A stretch of DNA of 64,000 nucleotides from Metopolophium dirhodum (lineage: Eukaryota > Arthropoda > Insecta > Hemiptera > Aphididae). Made by a program: the position numbers and the translations under genes. The notes beneath the pieces were generated by a model. It was not told the DNA's origin. It saw nothing but the letters and a program-made list of their open reading frames with translations, and made no database searches. The stretch lies in the NCBI RefSeq assembly GCF_019925205.1, contig NC_083567.1, positions 16,368,001 through 16,432,000 of the forward strand. The letters run 5' to 3'. Shown here piece by piece: positions 11,804-23,200 of this stretch (the first letter of the stretch is position 1; the number at the start of each line of letters is the position of its first letter).

Positions 11804-12190
11804 ATGTTGCGTCTGCGGCTGCTGCTACACGTCATATTTTTATTTGTCGCCGTCGAGCCCATCCTCCTGTTGATTCACGTTCGGCCGCACGTCATCGAAG
11901 TGCACCGTGGTACGCTAAGCCGTTGTCGCAGCCCAACAGGGACGTGGCCCAGCCACCGCGAAGTCCTAAGTCTCCCTGCATCTGCCGCGTGTCATCACGG
12001 TTCCATTGTCAGCCACTCGTCCTCTCGTTGTCCTTGGTACAATATGTTTCCAGCGTTTCTCTTCACGTTTGTCCGGCTTTCCTTTGATCGGACACCGGTC
12101 ACCAAACTAAAGGCTTTTCGTGCCGGCAAAACCCTTCCGATATATAGCTATCGGCTTGCACGTTGTATTGTATCGTTAAGTATGGGATAA
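11804..12190 (+). CDS. Unrecognised 128-codon open frame in a GC-rich island
   Basis: An ATG-initiated frame of 128 codons lies in an island clearly richer in G and C than its surroundings. The first ~28 residues (MLRLRLLLHVIFLFVAV and on) are hydrophobic and could resemble a signal or membrane segment. The rest is rich in Ser, Arg, Pro and His, with no motif I recognise and no splice partners found. It could be a small secreted protein, part of a longer gene, or a GC-rich transposon fragment that happens to be open. I consider real coding function unlikely but cannot exclude it. Confidence 0.2.
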   Translation: MLRLRLLLHVIFLFVAVEPILLLIHVRPHVIEVHRGTLSRCRSPTGTWPSHREVLSLPASAACHHGSIVSHSSSRCPWYNMFPAFLFTFVRLSFDRTPVTKLKAFRAGKTLPIYSYRLARCIVSLSMG

Positions 12191-13439
12191 TTCTAATTTC
12201 ATAGAATATACAATTTTGTTTATACATAACCTAATATAAATAATTAATATTCAAAAATTCAATGTAAAAAAATAAATCTCGTTACTATGGTCCAAGAATA
12301 TTGTTCGTTTTTAGAATTTAACACGGAAAAGTTATTAGTTCAATATCAGCCAGATACCTATATAGCCGCATGTGTATTACTATATTAATATTATAATACC
12401 TATATTATATAAGTTATAACTTTTAACTAAAATCTGCATATAATTAATGATATAATAATGAACATTGAATATAGATTATGCACATAACAGCTCACCTAAG
12501 GAGGCTGGAGTAGTGGGGTAACTACATGTCCTCTAAGGCTCAAAAATTACGTATAGCCTCCCTCCTAAATAATGTTTTTCCAGAACTCAAATAATATTAA
12601 ACTAAAATAAATAAATAAAAATTTGAATTTACTTGGCATTTTTTTAAAATGTATACCTATAATTTTATAGTCAATCATTACCCTAAAAAGTACCTACCAA
12701 TATATTTTTTACCAAAACAATTGCCAAACTGTGAAATTATATTTTATGAAGGCTGTAAACATATTATAGGCAATTTATCAATTTTCAATTTCCACCTCCC
12801 AAAAGTACCAACTAGATTCAATTTGCTTCCAAAAACCTTCATCGAAGTTGATGATCAGAGCATTTTTTTAACTAGAAAAGTTGGGAAGTTGAAGTTGTAC
12901 AAACATTTTTTATAATCAGACGTGTCTTGGCTGATTGACTGATCAACATCGTAGGCCCTAAAGGCCTAAACTATAATAGCTTATATAGATATTTTTAGAT
13001 TATTTATAGATTTAAAATGTTCTTATAGGTTACTCGGGCAGATGAGGTAAAAGCACGGTACAAATTGTCACGTTGAGAAGACCTCAATTTAAAGAAACTA
13101 TATCTTAAATGTATGTTTGCAGCTATATTATACTCAAATGACAAATACTACCTACTCAACTGATTTTGACGAAAATCACAGAGACTGTTTTTAGAGGTAT
13201 CAGAAAAGTTTAGAAAGTTGTTTGAACCACGTTTAAAAATATATATACCTAGTGCTAAATCCAATAATCTGCGACTTGTGGTTACCAATCTAGGTAGAAT
13301 TATTTCAAAAATTCGAGGTACCTACTACGATGCCGATTTGGTCATCTATGGTAGTTCTATAAAGTTATTTTATATACCAGCTTCGATACCTTTAATTATA
13401 ATAATTAAAAATGTTATTGAATAAACTACTTTCATTTTT
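12191..13439. repeat. Intergenic; decayed dispersed repeat
   Basis: About 12780-12910 contains AAAGTACCAACTAGATTCAA followed by a GAGCATTTTT block. It is the same repeat unit as 18350-18430 and 38145-38225. Open frames over it (about 12649-12915 and 13218-13424) are repeat by-products without protein similarity. Nothing else is seen. Confidence 0.5.
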
Positions 13440-14640
13440 ATTTTAAAATCACACAATCGTTTTGTACGAAATTAATTTGCTCAAGAAAAATATATAGGTA
13501 GGGTAACTGTTTAATATTATAATATACCTAATGCCGAATGGTTGAATGAAGGTTTAATATTATAGTTTAGGATCATTGCGTTATTTGTTATTATATCATA
13601 AATCTATTAGGTAGTTGAGAAGTTCCTTTAATGCTTAGTAAAATACAAATAGCTAATATAGGTGTATAAAAAGTATAAAGTTGTCTACCACGATTCACTG
13701 CAGTTATGCCGATAGTCATAATTGCAATGTGGATAATAATACTTTATTACATCTTATTGCAAAAGAGTTGCTCCCTGCAGACTGCCCAAAACTCAAAAGT
13801 ATCCCTTTGCTACATGGGCGTCCTTAGAAGTTTTTCAAGAGGGAGGGAAGATATCTTTCAAGGGGAGCAAAATAATTTAAAAATTAACGACTATAATTAT
13901 TTTATAAAGAAAACTCTAAGCTTTATTGTATTATAACACCATATATACAAATATACGTCTAAAATATACAAACTTGAAACTATACGTATATTATTACATT
14001 ATTATGTTATTATAAATATGAAATAAAATATGTTTGGGCAAGCAGAAATAAAACCTCGAGTGGTGGGAGAGGGGGGGGGGTATTTCAACGTCTCCCACCC
14101 CTTTTACCATGCTTTGCCATACTAATATATTATCCAATATAAAAAAAAAAGACGAGGTACGTCAAATCCAATATTTTACATGATATATTAACATGGGCGT
14201 GAAATTTAATACATACGTATTTGAGTATTTCTGACAACATTCTGACTTACGCGTGGGCATATTATATATTTATATAATAATATACATAAATGCATATTAT
14301 TAATATATCGGTGCGGCCTTGTAGCCGATTCGAATAAGATTTAACTGCGTATATTATGGTATTCGGCCGTATTCCCACCGCGACTGAAAGTTGTTCCTCG
14401 AAAAAGTGGCGCAAATCAAAACAAACACAATCGGTCAAACGATTTAATAGGCCTACACACTTATAATTGTTATAGGTATCTACTATCTACCACTCAGGAA
14501 CGGTAAACTTGAATTTATAATAATAATTACAGACGACTCGAGAATCATTCGTCGCAGTTTATCTCGCAGTATAGGTCGCTACTCGCTAGTGAAATCAATT
14601 GAACTATACAATTGTCATATAATAATTATTGTCATGCAAT
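13440..14640 (+). repeat. Orphan duplicate of the P450 upstream region
   Basis: Matches 15090-15880, the region just upstream of the intact P450, in the same order. Shared points are AAATCACACAATCG/AATAG, GTATAAAGTTGTYTACYACGAT, CTGCAGACTGCCCAAAA, AAACAAACACAATCGG, CTCRRGAACGGTRAACTTGAA, and CGTCGCAGTT followed by CTCG. After about 14640 the similarity stops and no P450 coding exon follows; instead there is AT-rich DNA. This is a second copy of the 5' region of a P450 gene whose body has been lost or replaced. The copy is more diverged than the 10.4 kb 3' fragment. Confidence 0.75.
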
Positions 14641-15089
14641 CACCATGATTTTAATATTATTAACGAAAGTAAAAACTGATGTATTATGTTATTATGCAAA
14701 TGTAAACGCTAATAACATTAATAAAAAAATTAATAACTAGGCAGCATACTATTGGGCCAGCATATCTATTATTTATTGTAATATTAAATATAAATAACTT
14801 GTTTGTGTAAGTTTGTTTATATTGTGATTGTGACCAATATACGATACTAAAAATTAATACCGAATAGGTATAATTAATAAATGCTCCTATTTACGTCACC
14901 TGTAGGCTACCTACTTATTAGCGCGAAGAGATGGAGGAATATACCTTTATTATATTTAGGTACACTATATAATATGTATTAACCTTGCCTGATTTACAAA
15001 TTGTTTATGTTCAAACTTTCAAAGTGTCCAGAATTAGGGAGAGTTATTCCATTTAAAATTTTAAAATATAATGTGTCAGGTATAATTTT

Positions 15090-15937
15090 TAAATCACACA
15101 ATAGACACTCAATTTTACGAAATAATTTGTATAAGAAAAATATAAAGTAGTTAATTATAAAATATTAAAAATTAAACTTTACCTAATGGTTAAATAAAGA
15201 TTTACTTTTATGGTTTAAGATCATCGATTTATTCGTTATTATATCATATATTATAAAACTATCAGTATCTTGAACGCTTCGTAAAATACAATAAAAATAT
15301 ATGAAAAGTATAAAGTTGTTTACTACGATTAGCAGTAGATACTAATACTGATGTCCAATAATAATTAATGCAATGATGATGTTACCTATAAATACTTAAA
15401 TATTGCAAAAGTATTGCCCAACCTGCAGACTGCCCAAAAGTAGTATCCTTTTCCCTAAACAATGTAATATAATATCAACCCACCGCTCGTCGGAACACGC
15501 CAAATTTGTTATTTTATATGATGTATTTCAATGGAGTGAATAATTTAATGTCCACATATTTATATTGTTTACTCACTTACCAAGTTTATGCGTGAGCGTA
15601 TATGTAATATACATAAAATAACTATGACGCATATGATGGTTTTCTGTATCCCCTCCACGCAACCACTTAGCTGCAGCAAATGGTCGCTCGAAAATGTAGG
15701 CGAAAATAAAAACAAACACAATCGGACGAATAACACACTCCTACCTATACCTAGGTACCACTCGAGAACGGTGAACTTGAACTCAGATTTTATACAAACG
15801 GCTCGAGCATCGTACGTCGCAGTTCTCTCGTGGTGTCGGTAGCTGTTGAAATTGACCGTATACTATATATTGTGACATTATCATACGTACACATTAAACA
15901 GGTACTTATTGGCATTTTAAATTTACTATCGATCGCT
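15090..15937 (+). promoter_or_regulatory. Upstream and 5' leader region of the CYP6-like gene
   Basis: This precedes the P450 start codon and is the partner of the 13.4-14.6 kb duplicate. The blocks that stayed alike, such as AAACAAACACAATCGG near 15710 and TCGTACGTCGCAGTTCTCTC near 15808, are candidates for promoter elements or the transcription start. A TATAAAG lies at about 15309 in both copies. Which of these is used cannot be decided from sequence alone. Confidence 0.4.
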
Positions 15938-18900
15938 ATGATTTCTTGTTTGATCGATTTTCTGCTCGGCACACCCACAATCGGTGCAGTCGCCGTCCTC
16001 GCGGCGATCGTTTACTATTACACGACCAACACGTACGACAAGTGGCTGAGGTTGAAAGTACCCCACGACCCGCCGTGGCCGCTGGTGGGCAACACGGTGA
16101 AGATGATGACTTTGATCGAACACCAGTTGGTCACCATCGACGGGATTTACAAACGGTTTTCCGGCGAGAAATACTGTGGTTTCTATCAGATGAAGACGCC
16201 GTTCCTGATGATCCGCGATCCGGAGCTGATCAACAATATATTGATCAAGGACTTTTCGCATTTCGCGGACCGCGGTTTCCACAAGGACCCGGCCTTGAAC
16301 ATAATCGCCAACGGGTTGTTCTTCATGGAGGGTTCCAAGTGGAAGGTGATGAGACAGAAACTGAGTCCGGGATTCACGTCCGGCAAGCTGAAGTTGGCCC
16401 ACAGCCAGATAGCGGAGTGCAGTGACGAGCTGATGCGATTTATCGCCGCCAAAATGAAAGAAAACGACCAGATCGAAGTCAAGGAGACCATGTGCAAGTA
16501 CTCGACAGACGTCATCGGGACGTGCGCTTTCGGTTTGAAATTGGACACCGTCAAGAACGAAGGTTCCGATTTCCGGATGTACGGCCGGAAACTATTTAAG
16601 ATGAGCTTTCGGTTCTTGTTGACCGAAATGGTGTCGTCCAAAATATTGAAACTGTTGGGAGTCGCCGAGTTCCCGCCCGATGCTTCTGCGTTTTATGAAT
16701 CGACGTTCAACGAGATTATCAGGTACAGGGAGGAAAACGGCATAGTCCGACACGACGTGGCGCAGAGCTTGATAGAAGCAAGAAAAGAATTGGTGTTGGA
16801 ATCGACCGATAAAAGTAAAGTGAATCATATTAATATATTATACAAGAAAATCATAATAAAAATGTTTAGTTTGAAACGTTATTAAATCCGTTGAATAATA
16901 TTCTGTACGCAAAATATACGTTGGTCTGAAATATCCAAAAATAAATAATATTATTTACGTAGTTGTATCGAATATTATTTAGTGGACAATATAATATGAC
17001 GTGTCTCCAGTTTCCATTTAATAGCTGTTTTGATCTAATTTTTTCAGATGGATTTACTGAGCAGCATATAATAGCGAATGCGATCTTGATGTTTTTGGCC
17101 GGTTTTGAAACCGTGTCTTCCACGTTGAGTTTCTGTTTGTATCACTTAGCACTGAACCAAGACGTCCAGAACAAAATTCGTGACGAGATGAATTCAAATT
17201 TAAAACAACACGGAGAAATAAACAACGATTTTTTGGTCGATCTCCATTACACCGATATGGTTTTGGCAGGTGAATATCAGTATATTATTTAATCAATCGT
17301 AATATGGTCTAATAGATTATTTATAAAGGCGACCACTGACCAGTATCTACAGGCTCGTAGCCAGCAAAAAATGTCGGTGGGGGCTGTCTGAACCCTAACC
17401 CTAACTCAGGGTGGCTACGGCGTTCAGTATCTATATATTAAGTAATATTATCAAACGGTTTCATTTAATTTATTTTTGTATTACGGACTTAATAAACAAA
17501 ATCTTAAGCAGTAGATACTTTTGAGCATATAAGCAAAGTCCCAAAATAACTATTTAAAAAAAAAACCATAAAATATTTAAGTACGATCGATGTAATAAGC
17601 TTTAAATATGTGACATGAATTATCAAACCATATCGGGCTTTCAATAACACGTATATCTTTATAAAAATATTATTTTTTTTATTTCTCAACTTAAAAAAAA
17701 TATTGAAAAATCTATTATATTTTTATAAGAATCATTAATAATAATGATAAATATTTTAAGGGCGATGGTGTGACCATTTATATTTTTATAAGTAGGTGTA
17801 CTACACCTTAAAATAGGTGTAGTACAGAGGTTCCTAAACATTTTCCCCTTGTAGACCACGTTGTAATTTTTCAATTTTCGTAGACCCCTAAATTACGTTT
17901 ATATTACATTTTTACAGATTAGTTAAAAACTGTGTTGATACATTTTTAAATTTTTTGGTTACAACATGATCTAGTTATGAGTTATTTAAATGTTCAATAA
18001 TCATTAGCTGTAAAATTTGATCATTATATTATAAAAGTTTTAAACTACAAAAGTACAAAATGATATGCACAATTTTTGTGATTTTGACAAATTAATGTTA
18101 TTAACATTTTAAATTCAATATTCAAACGATTATAAAAAAAATCATCTATGTAAGTAACACAATATATGCTATAAATATAACTATTTGATCATTTGGTGAA
18201 ATGTTAAGCATTTTCGAGTTATATCAAATAAAAAAAAATTGATTTTGTTGATTAGCGGTATTACTTCCAATTTCCAGTTTTGTCTTCATTTTTTTTTATT
18301 TTTCACCACTGTTATTTTGCAAAGTGCTTAGAATTTTTTACTTATACACCAAAGTACCAACTAGATCCAATTTGCTACCTACCAAAAACTTCCTACATAG
18401 TTTAAAATAGAAGCATTTTTACTGGTAAAAAACCTGACGGATAGAAAATAAAAATCTTACATCATTATAAATTGAAATATACATTCAATGCTCCGCTCTG
18501 AATAATCTAAAATCAAATATGTAGTATATTAATAACTAACCATCAATCTTGGGACGGAATAATGCATCTTTATACTTACTAGTATTATAGGTAGGTACCT
18601 TAGAATGGTATATAAATCCATGTGTAATATACTGTAATGTACCTAGTAATGTGTATTTAGTTCGTATGAACAAAATATATAATAATATATAACAAATATT
18701 TTTGCACTTTTTTTATGCGTCTTAGAAACTGAACGCATGTACGTGGTGACCAACGCGTTGTTTAGGGAAGCTGCGAAGACGTACCACGTACCCGGCGACA
18801 CGTTGGTGATCGAAAAGGGAACCAAGATCATGATTCCTCTTTACAGTATTCATCACGACCCCAAGTATTACCCCGAACCGTACACCTTTGACCCGCAAAG

Positions 18901-19271
18901 GTTTTCACCGGAAGAAAAGGCAAAAAGGCAATCCAGTACTTACTTACCGTTTGGCGACGGGCCGCGGTTTTGCATAGGTACCCTGTTTTTATATTATTGC
19001 TATCGTATTTAATACCGAGATTAGCGTTCAATTATATTTGAAACACGCGATGTATATTTGTATGCATTATATTTACGAGTATTTATATACAAATCTTTAA
19101 ACAGGAAAACGATTCGCCGAGCTGGAAATGAAAATGGTTCTGTCACAAATGATCACGACATTTCGAATTTTACCATGTGAAAAAACGGAAGTACCGCTCA
19201 AACTACAAAACGGATTACCCATGATGGTGGCAAAAAAACGGGATTTGGTTACGTTTTCAAGCCATTTCTGA
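15938..19271 (+). CDS. CYP6-like cytochrome P450 (CYP3 clan), four exons
   Basis: Exons: 15938-16814, 17048-17269, 18726-18977 and 19105-19271; 1518 nt, 505 aa; all introns GT..AG with matching phase. The family is a microsomal heme monooxygenase that oxidises xenobiotics and plant compounds with NADPH-P450 reductase. Visible in order: N-terminal membrane anchor (residues ~9-28), PPWPLVG hinge (~45-51), C-helix WKVMR (135-139), oxygen-binding AGFET (310-314), ExxR as ETER (367-370), PQRF in place of PERF (~419), and heme loop FGDGPRFCIG with Cys449. FADRGFHKDP and LSPGFTSGKLK are typical of CYP6. I chose the ATG at 15938 because it places the anchor at the N-terminus; an upstream in-frame ATG at 15830 would add 36 residues. 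All catalytic motifs are intact, so the gene is probably functional. The subfamily cannot be named from sequence alone. Partial duplicates lie upstream. Confidence 0.93.
17330..18500. repeat. Repeat fragments inside P450 intron 2
   Basis: The 1.46 kb second intron contains a small inverted pair around 17351-17420 (CTCGTAGCCAGC and GGTGGCTACGGCG), a hAT-like terminus starting CAGAGGTTCCTAAACATTTT near 17825, and a copy of the dispersed family (AAAGTACCAACTAGATCCAA at ~18352, then AGCATTTTTACTGGTAAAAA, then GCTCCGCTCTGAATAATCTA near 18490). These explain the unusual length of this intron relative to the others (233 and 127 bp). Confidence 0.5.
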
Positions 19272-19372
19272 ATGAGTGGCACTTATGATTCGATAATTTT
19301 ATATTATAATACAGTGAGTGGCTCAGGGGAGCAACTGACCAGGGTGCTAATTTTTAGGGTATCTTTTATAAA

Positions 19373-19378
19373 AATAAA
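19373..19378 (+). terminator. Probable polyadenylation signal of the P450 gene
   Basis: AATAAA about 100 nt after the P450 stop codon. An equivalent AATAAA follows the 3' fragment near 10716. Confidence 0.5.
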
Positions 19379-20142
19379 ATTGATAGTAATTAATTTGTTG
19401 TAATTATTTATAAGTGTTAAATATAGGTGTTACTTAGGTACTTTTATATTTTGTAACTAATTTACGAAACATGTTCGATCATTATGATGGACAAGTAAAA
19501 GATTCTTTTGGCGGTGAAGTGCTAAATATTATGAACAGAAATATGTAATAAGTGTCTGGTATGACATTATATAATATTATATTTGATAAACTATACAGTT
19601 TGCAAGGCAGTAAACGAGGGGGGATTGAGGGTTCGAAATTCATATTTATAATATAATATTATATGTATTTCAATATTCATTATAATTTTATATTATTTTT
19701 TTTCAAGTTTATAACCTACATTTTTTATTTTATTCTATAAGAGAATACCATACACAAAAAAACAATGTTCATAATTATTATAATTTTATGTATTTTGTGT
19801 ATTATAATATATTTTATTTAATTATAAAAACAAAATTTTTGGACTCATGTGAATGAAACACAATAATATGCGATCCGTTTCGAAGTCAATTAAATAATAA
19901 ATATTAAATATAACATTAAAACATTTGGAAGCATTCGTTTTATCTTAGCATATCAATATAAATTATCATAAATATTATTAAATAAGTATAAATTATAATA
20001 AATATTATAATAAAACGTTAAATAATAACAGTAACATTAAATATAGTACGATATAATATTATCTACTTTGTAATCAATAAATTATACATATAATTCAATA
20101 TTCGTAATATTTGTGTAAAATATTTTGGAAGACTTGTTTACG
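19379..20142. other. AT-rich spacer between convergent genes
   Basis: Lies between the 3' end of the P450 (+) and the 3' end of the GABA transaminase (-). Tandem AT-rich words such as ATAAATATTATAATAAA are common around 19970-20040. No gene is seen. Confidence 0.5.
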
Positions 20143-20148
20143 TTTATT
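20143..20148 (-). terminator. Probable polyadenylation signal of GABA transaminase
   Basis: TTTATT on the + strand (AATAAA on -), about 113 nt after the stop codon of the transaminase. Confidence 0.45.
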
Positions 20149-20260
20149 TTTAAAAAGCTTTATGTTAAAATTGGAAGACATATTTTTCGATAATATCACA
20201 ATATTATAAACAAATGCTCACACTACACACGTATAATAGTTGTACAATACAACATGGAAC

Positions 20261-23200
20261 CTATTTAATTTCGGTCAACACCTGGCGAAGTCTGTCATTG
20301 AACATGTGAGCGTGATGTGGTTGAAAGATCAACGCCGGTCGCATTCTGATACCCACTGCTCCACATCCTCCGGATTGGACTCCTGAAAACATGAAAACAT
20401 CATAATAATTACATTCAGATCAGTCAGTACAAATGGTACAATTTAATATCTATATGAAATATGGATAATACAATCAAATGGAAAAAGAGTTGAAAGGTTG
20501 TGTTCAGATGTATTAAATATTAATTTATGAAATTTATAACAGATGCATCTTAAATATTTAAAATATAATGTTATTTTTAATTTGCCAGAGACCAAAGGAT
20601 ATATTATGGGCTCCCAGAGTCAAGCAGATATCATAGGGATATTAATAATTTTATGACTGAAGCCTGTAAGGCCGTATTTAAACATTTTGCGCCCCGAGTC
20701 AACATATTTTGCCCACCTCCCTTAAAAAAAAGTTACCTCTTAAAATGTAAGGTATAATAATTACTGTTTTGTGGCATAAATGCAACTTAGCTTCCGAACG
20801 AATTTGTAAGAATTTTTCGGTCATACTTAGTTTCAAAGTTATATATTATAACCTATTCTAGTCTGTAAGTTTGCGTATTCACACTAATCAGGGTTATTAT
20901 TTTTTTTTATTAAATTACTTTATTAACAATAAAATAAAAAGTAAGTATGACAGGTATTTTTGATTTCACAAACATGTTAAGGATGTAAAACCTCAAATTT
21001 ACCAAAACAAAAAACTTAAAAACAAGATTTTGATGTTTTTGACCATTCCTAAGAAAAATTGATCAATTTTTTTTTAAATATAATTATTAATGGTATAAAT
21101 ACCATCTTATTGAGCATGCAAAAACACACATTTTGAAGAAATGAAAAAGAAAAAAATTCACCTAAATCCTTTGGGAGCTAAACTGTTCCCATATTATTAT
21201 ATAGGAAAAATCGAGTAGTTATGGTATATAAACTACCTACTACATTTTATAAACATAAAATATAAAATATATTATTTATTATTATTGCATTTATTCTGGT
21301 CTTAGTTTTAATACTAATAATAATCTAGATACATTTATAACTTGGTCCTAGATGGAGATTTGAAAATAAAGTGATTATTTCTTCAAAATCTGCTTTACCT
21401 AATTGTTATTTCTGACTAACTAAACAGTTAATAATACTAATGCAAATATTACATTGAATATTAAATAAAGAATCGAACGACATTTGAATAATAGAGTTGG
21501 CTTTTTTTACAGGCAACGAAATGCACAGGGTCAGCTGCTAGTACAGTACATTTAAATAGGTATCTATACTTAGTTTTATTCAACGAAAATCTCCAATAAA
21601 TAAATGTTTAGATTTCCGGTAAATATACAGTGGTTATACACTATCCATTACATATGTATAGCCTATTATTTGTCTTATTAATTATTATTGTATTTAAACT
21701 AAAGTTATACTAATAAACATGTCTGGTAAATGTTAATGTAAGATTTAATTTACAATGTAATAATATCAATAATCATCTACTGTCGCAATTAAAATTAAAT
21801 TCAATCAGTTTAAAATTATTTAATCAACTTGAAATGGTATTAAATGATCGAGTGATGGTTATTTTAATACCACTTTAATGTTCATGTCTGAAGTCTGATT
21901 ATAAAATGGAAATTAACAAAACAAACACCTTTTTTAATGTATTTATCTAAATACCTGTAAAATGAAAATACATAAAAGTATAGATAACGTGTAAAAATTA
22001 AAAAGAAAATTTATAATAATAAATAATTAATATTTCATGATGGTAATACTTATTGTTTGGAAATTACGTTAAGATATTTTTTATATAAGAAAATATGTAC
22101 GATTGTTGGTTTTTTAATAATATTAACAGTCGTGTACATATAGGTACAATTCAATGAATCTTAAATGATTATAGTGTTATCATATCCAGACATAGTATAA
22201 ACATATAATAGTATCATAATATAGAGGAGGATTATGATCTTCAACCATATAAACTTCGTTTATATACATATAGTCGAGATTACGATGCCCGTGTTCTTGC
22301 TTTAAGTCTTTTAAAGCGTTTACCAACGTAGAATAAGTTTCGCATGACTTAAGATAATTATTATATTTGTAATGTGTACAAATAAAGTAAAAGGATTCGA
22401 TATTTGAATAGGTGCCTATATATGTATGTGTTTAGTATAACCTAGTGTAATTTTTAGATACGAACAAATATTTCAATATTTCAGTACGAAAATTAAAACA
22501 CGCACATTAAAGGCGATAAGAGACACACACAAAATACACACTAGTAAAATGTGAACAAAATTATTAAAATACTAAGGTACCTTTGGTTAAAAGTCTTTTG
22601 ACGATGTCGTCTCGGAGTTTTGCGTCAGCAGCATCGAACGTTATGAATGTACCGCGGCCTCTGGTGGAGTTGATCAGTGCTGGAAACTCTGCTTCTAAGT
22701 CTCTGATTCCGGACATGAGAACATCGCCGGACTTTTCGACCACCGACAACAGATTTTCTCTCTTGATCACCTTCAATATAGCATCGAGCAATACGATTTT
22801 GGTCGGATCTCCCATCCAAGTGTTGAACACACGGTACGGCAAGTCGGGTCTGCAAAAATTAAGTAACAAATTATAGCCTATATAGGTAACGAATTCCTGC
22901 AGTGATAATGATTTTTATTTTATTATGTATGTTTTATATTATTACAAGAATTCGTTCTTCAAGTAGTATCCACCGGTCTGCATTTTCTTGCTAAAAGTAA
23001 CGATGTCGGGCGAAGTTTCCAGATCGAAATGTTCGTGACACCACATTTTACCGGTGGGGCCGCCGCCTGTCTGCACCTCGTCGATTAGATATCCCGCGTT
23101 GTACTACACGACAACGAATATAATACCAATTACGATTTACCTACATATATATCTTTTTGTTCAGATCTTTCGATAGCTGCGTACGATCAACCAACCTTTT

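Noticed and set aside
12649..12915. 88-codon open frame with Tyr/Phe-rich sequence
   Set aside because: Its second half is the dispersed repeat found at 18.4 and 38.2 kb; no protein features.
15946..16425. Long open frames overlapping P450 exon 1 in other frames and on the opposite strand
   Set aside because: They are shadows of a GC-richer, codon-biased coding exon; the CYP6 frame carries all family motifs.
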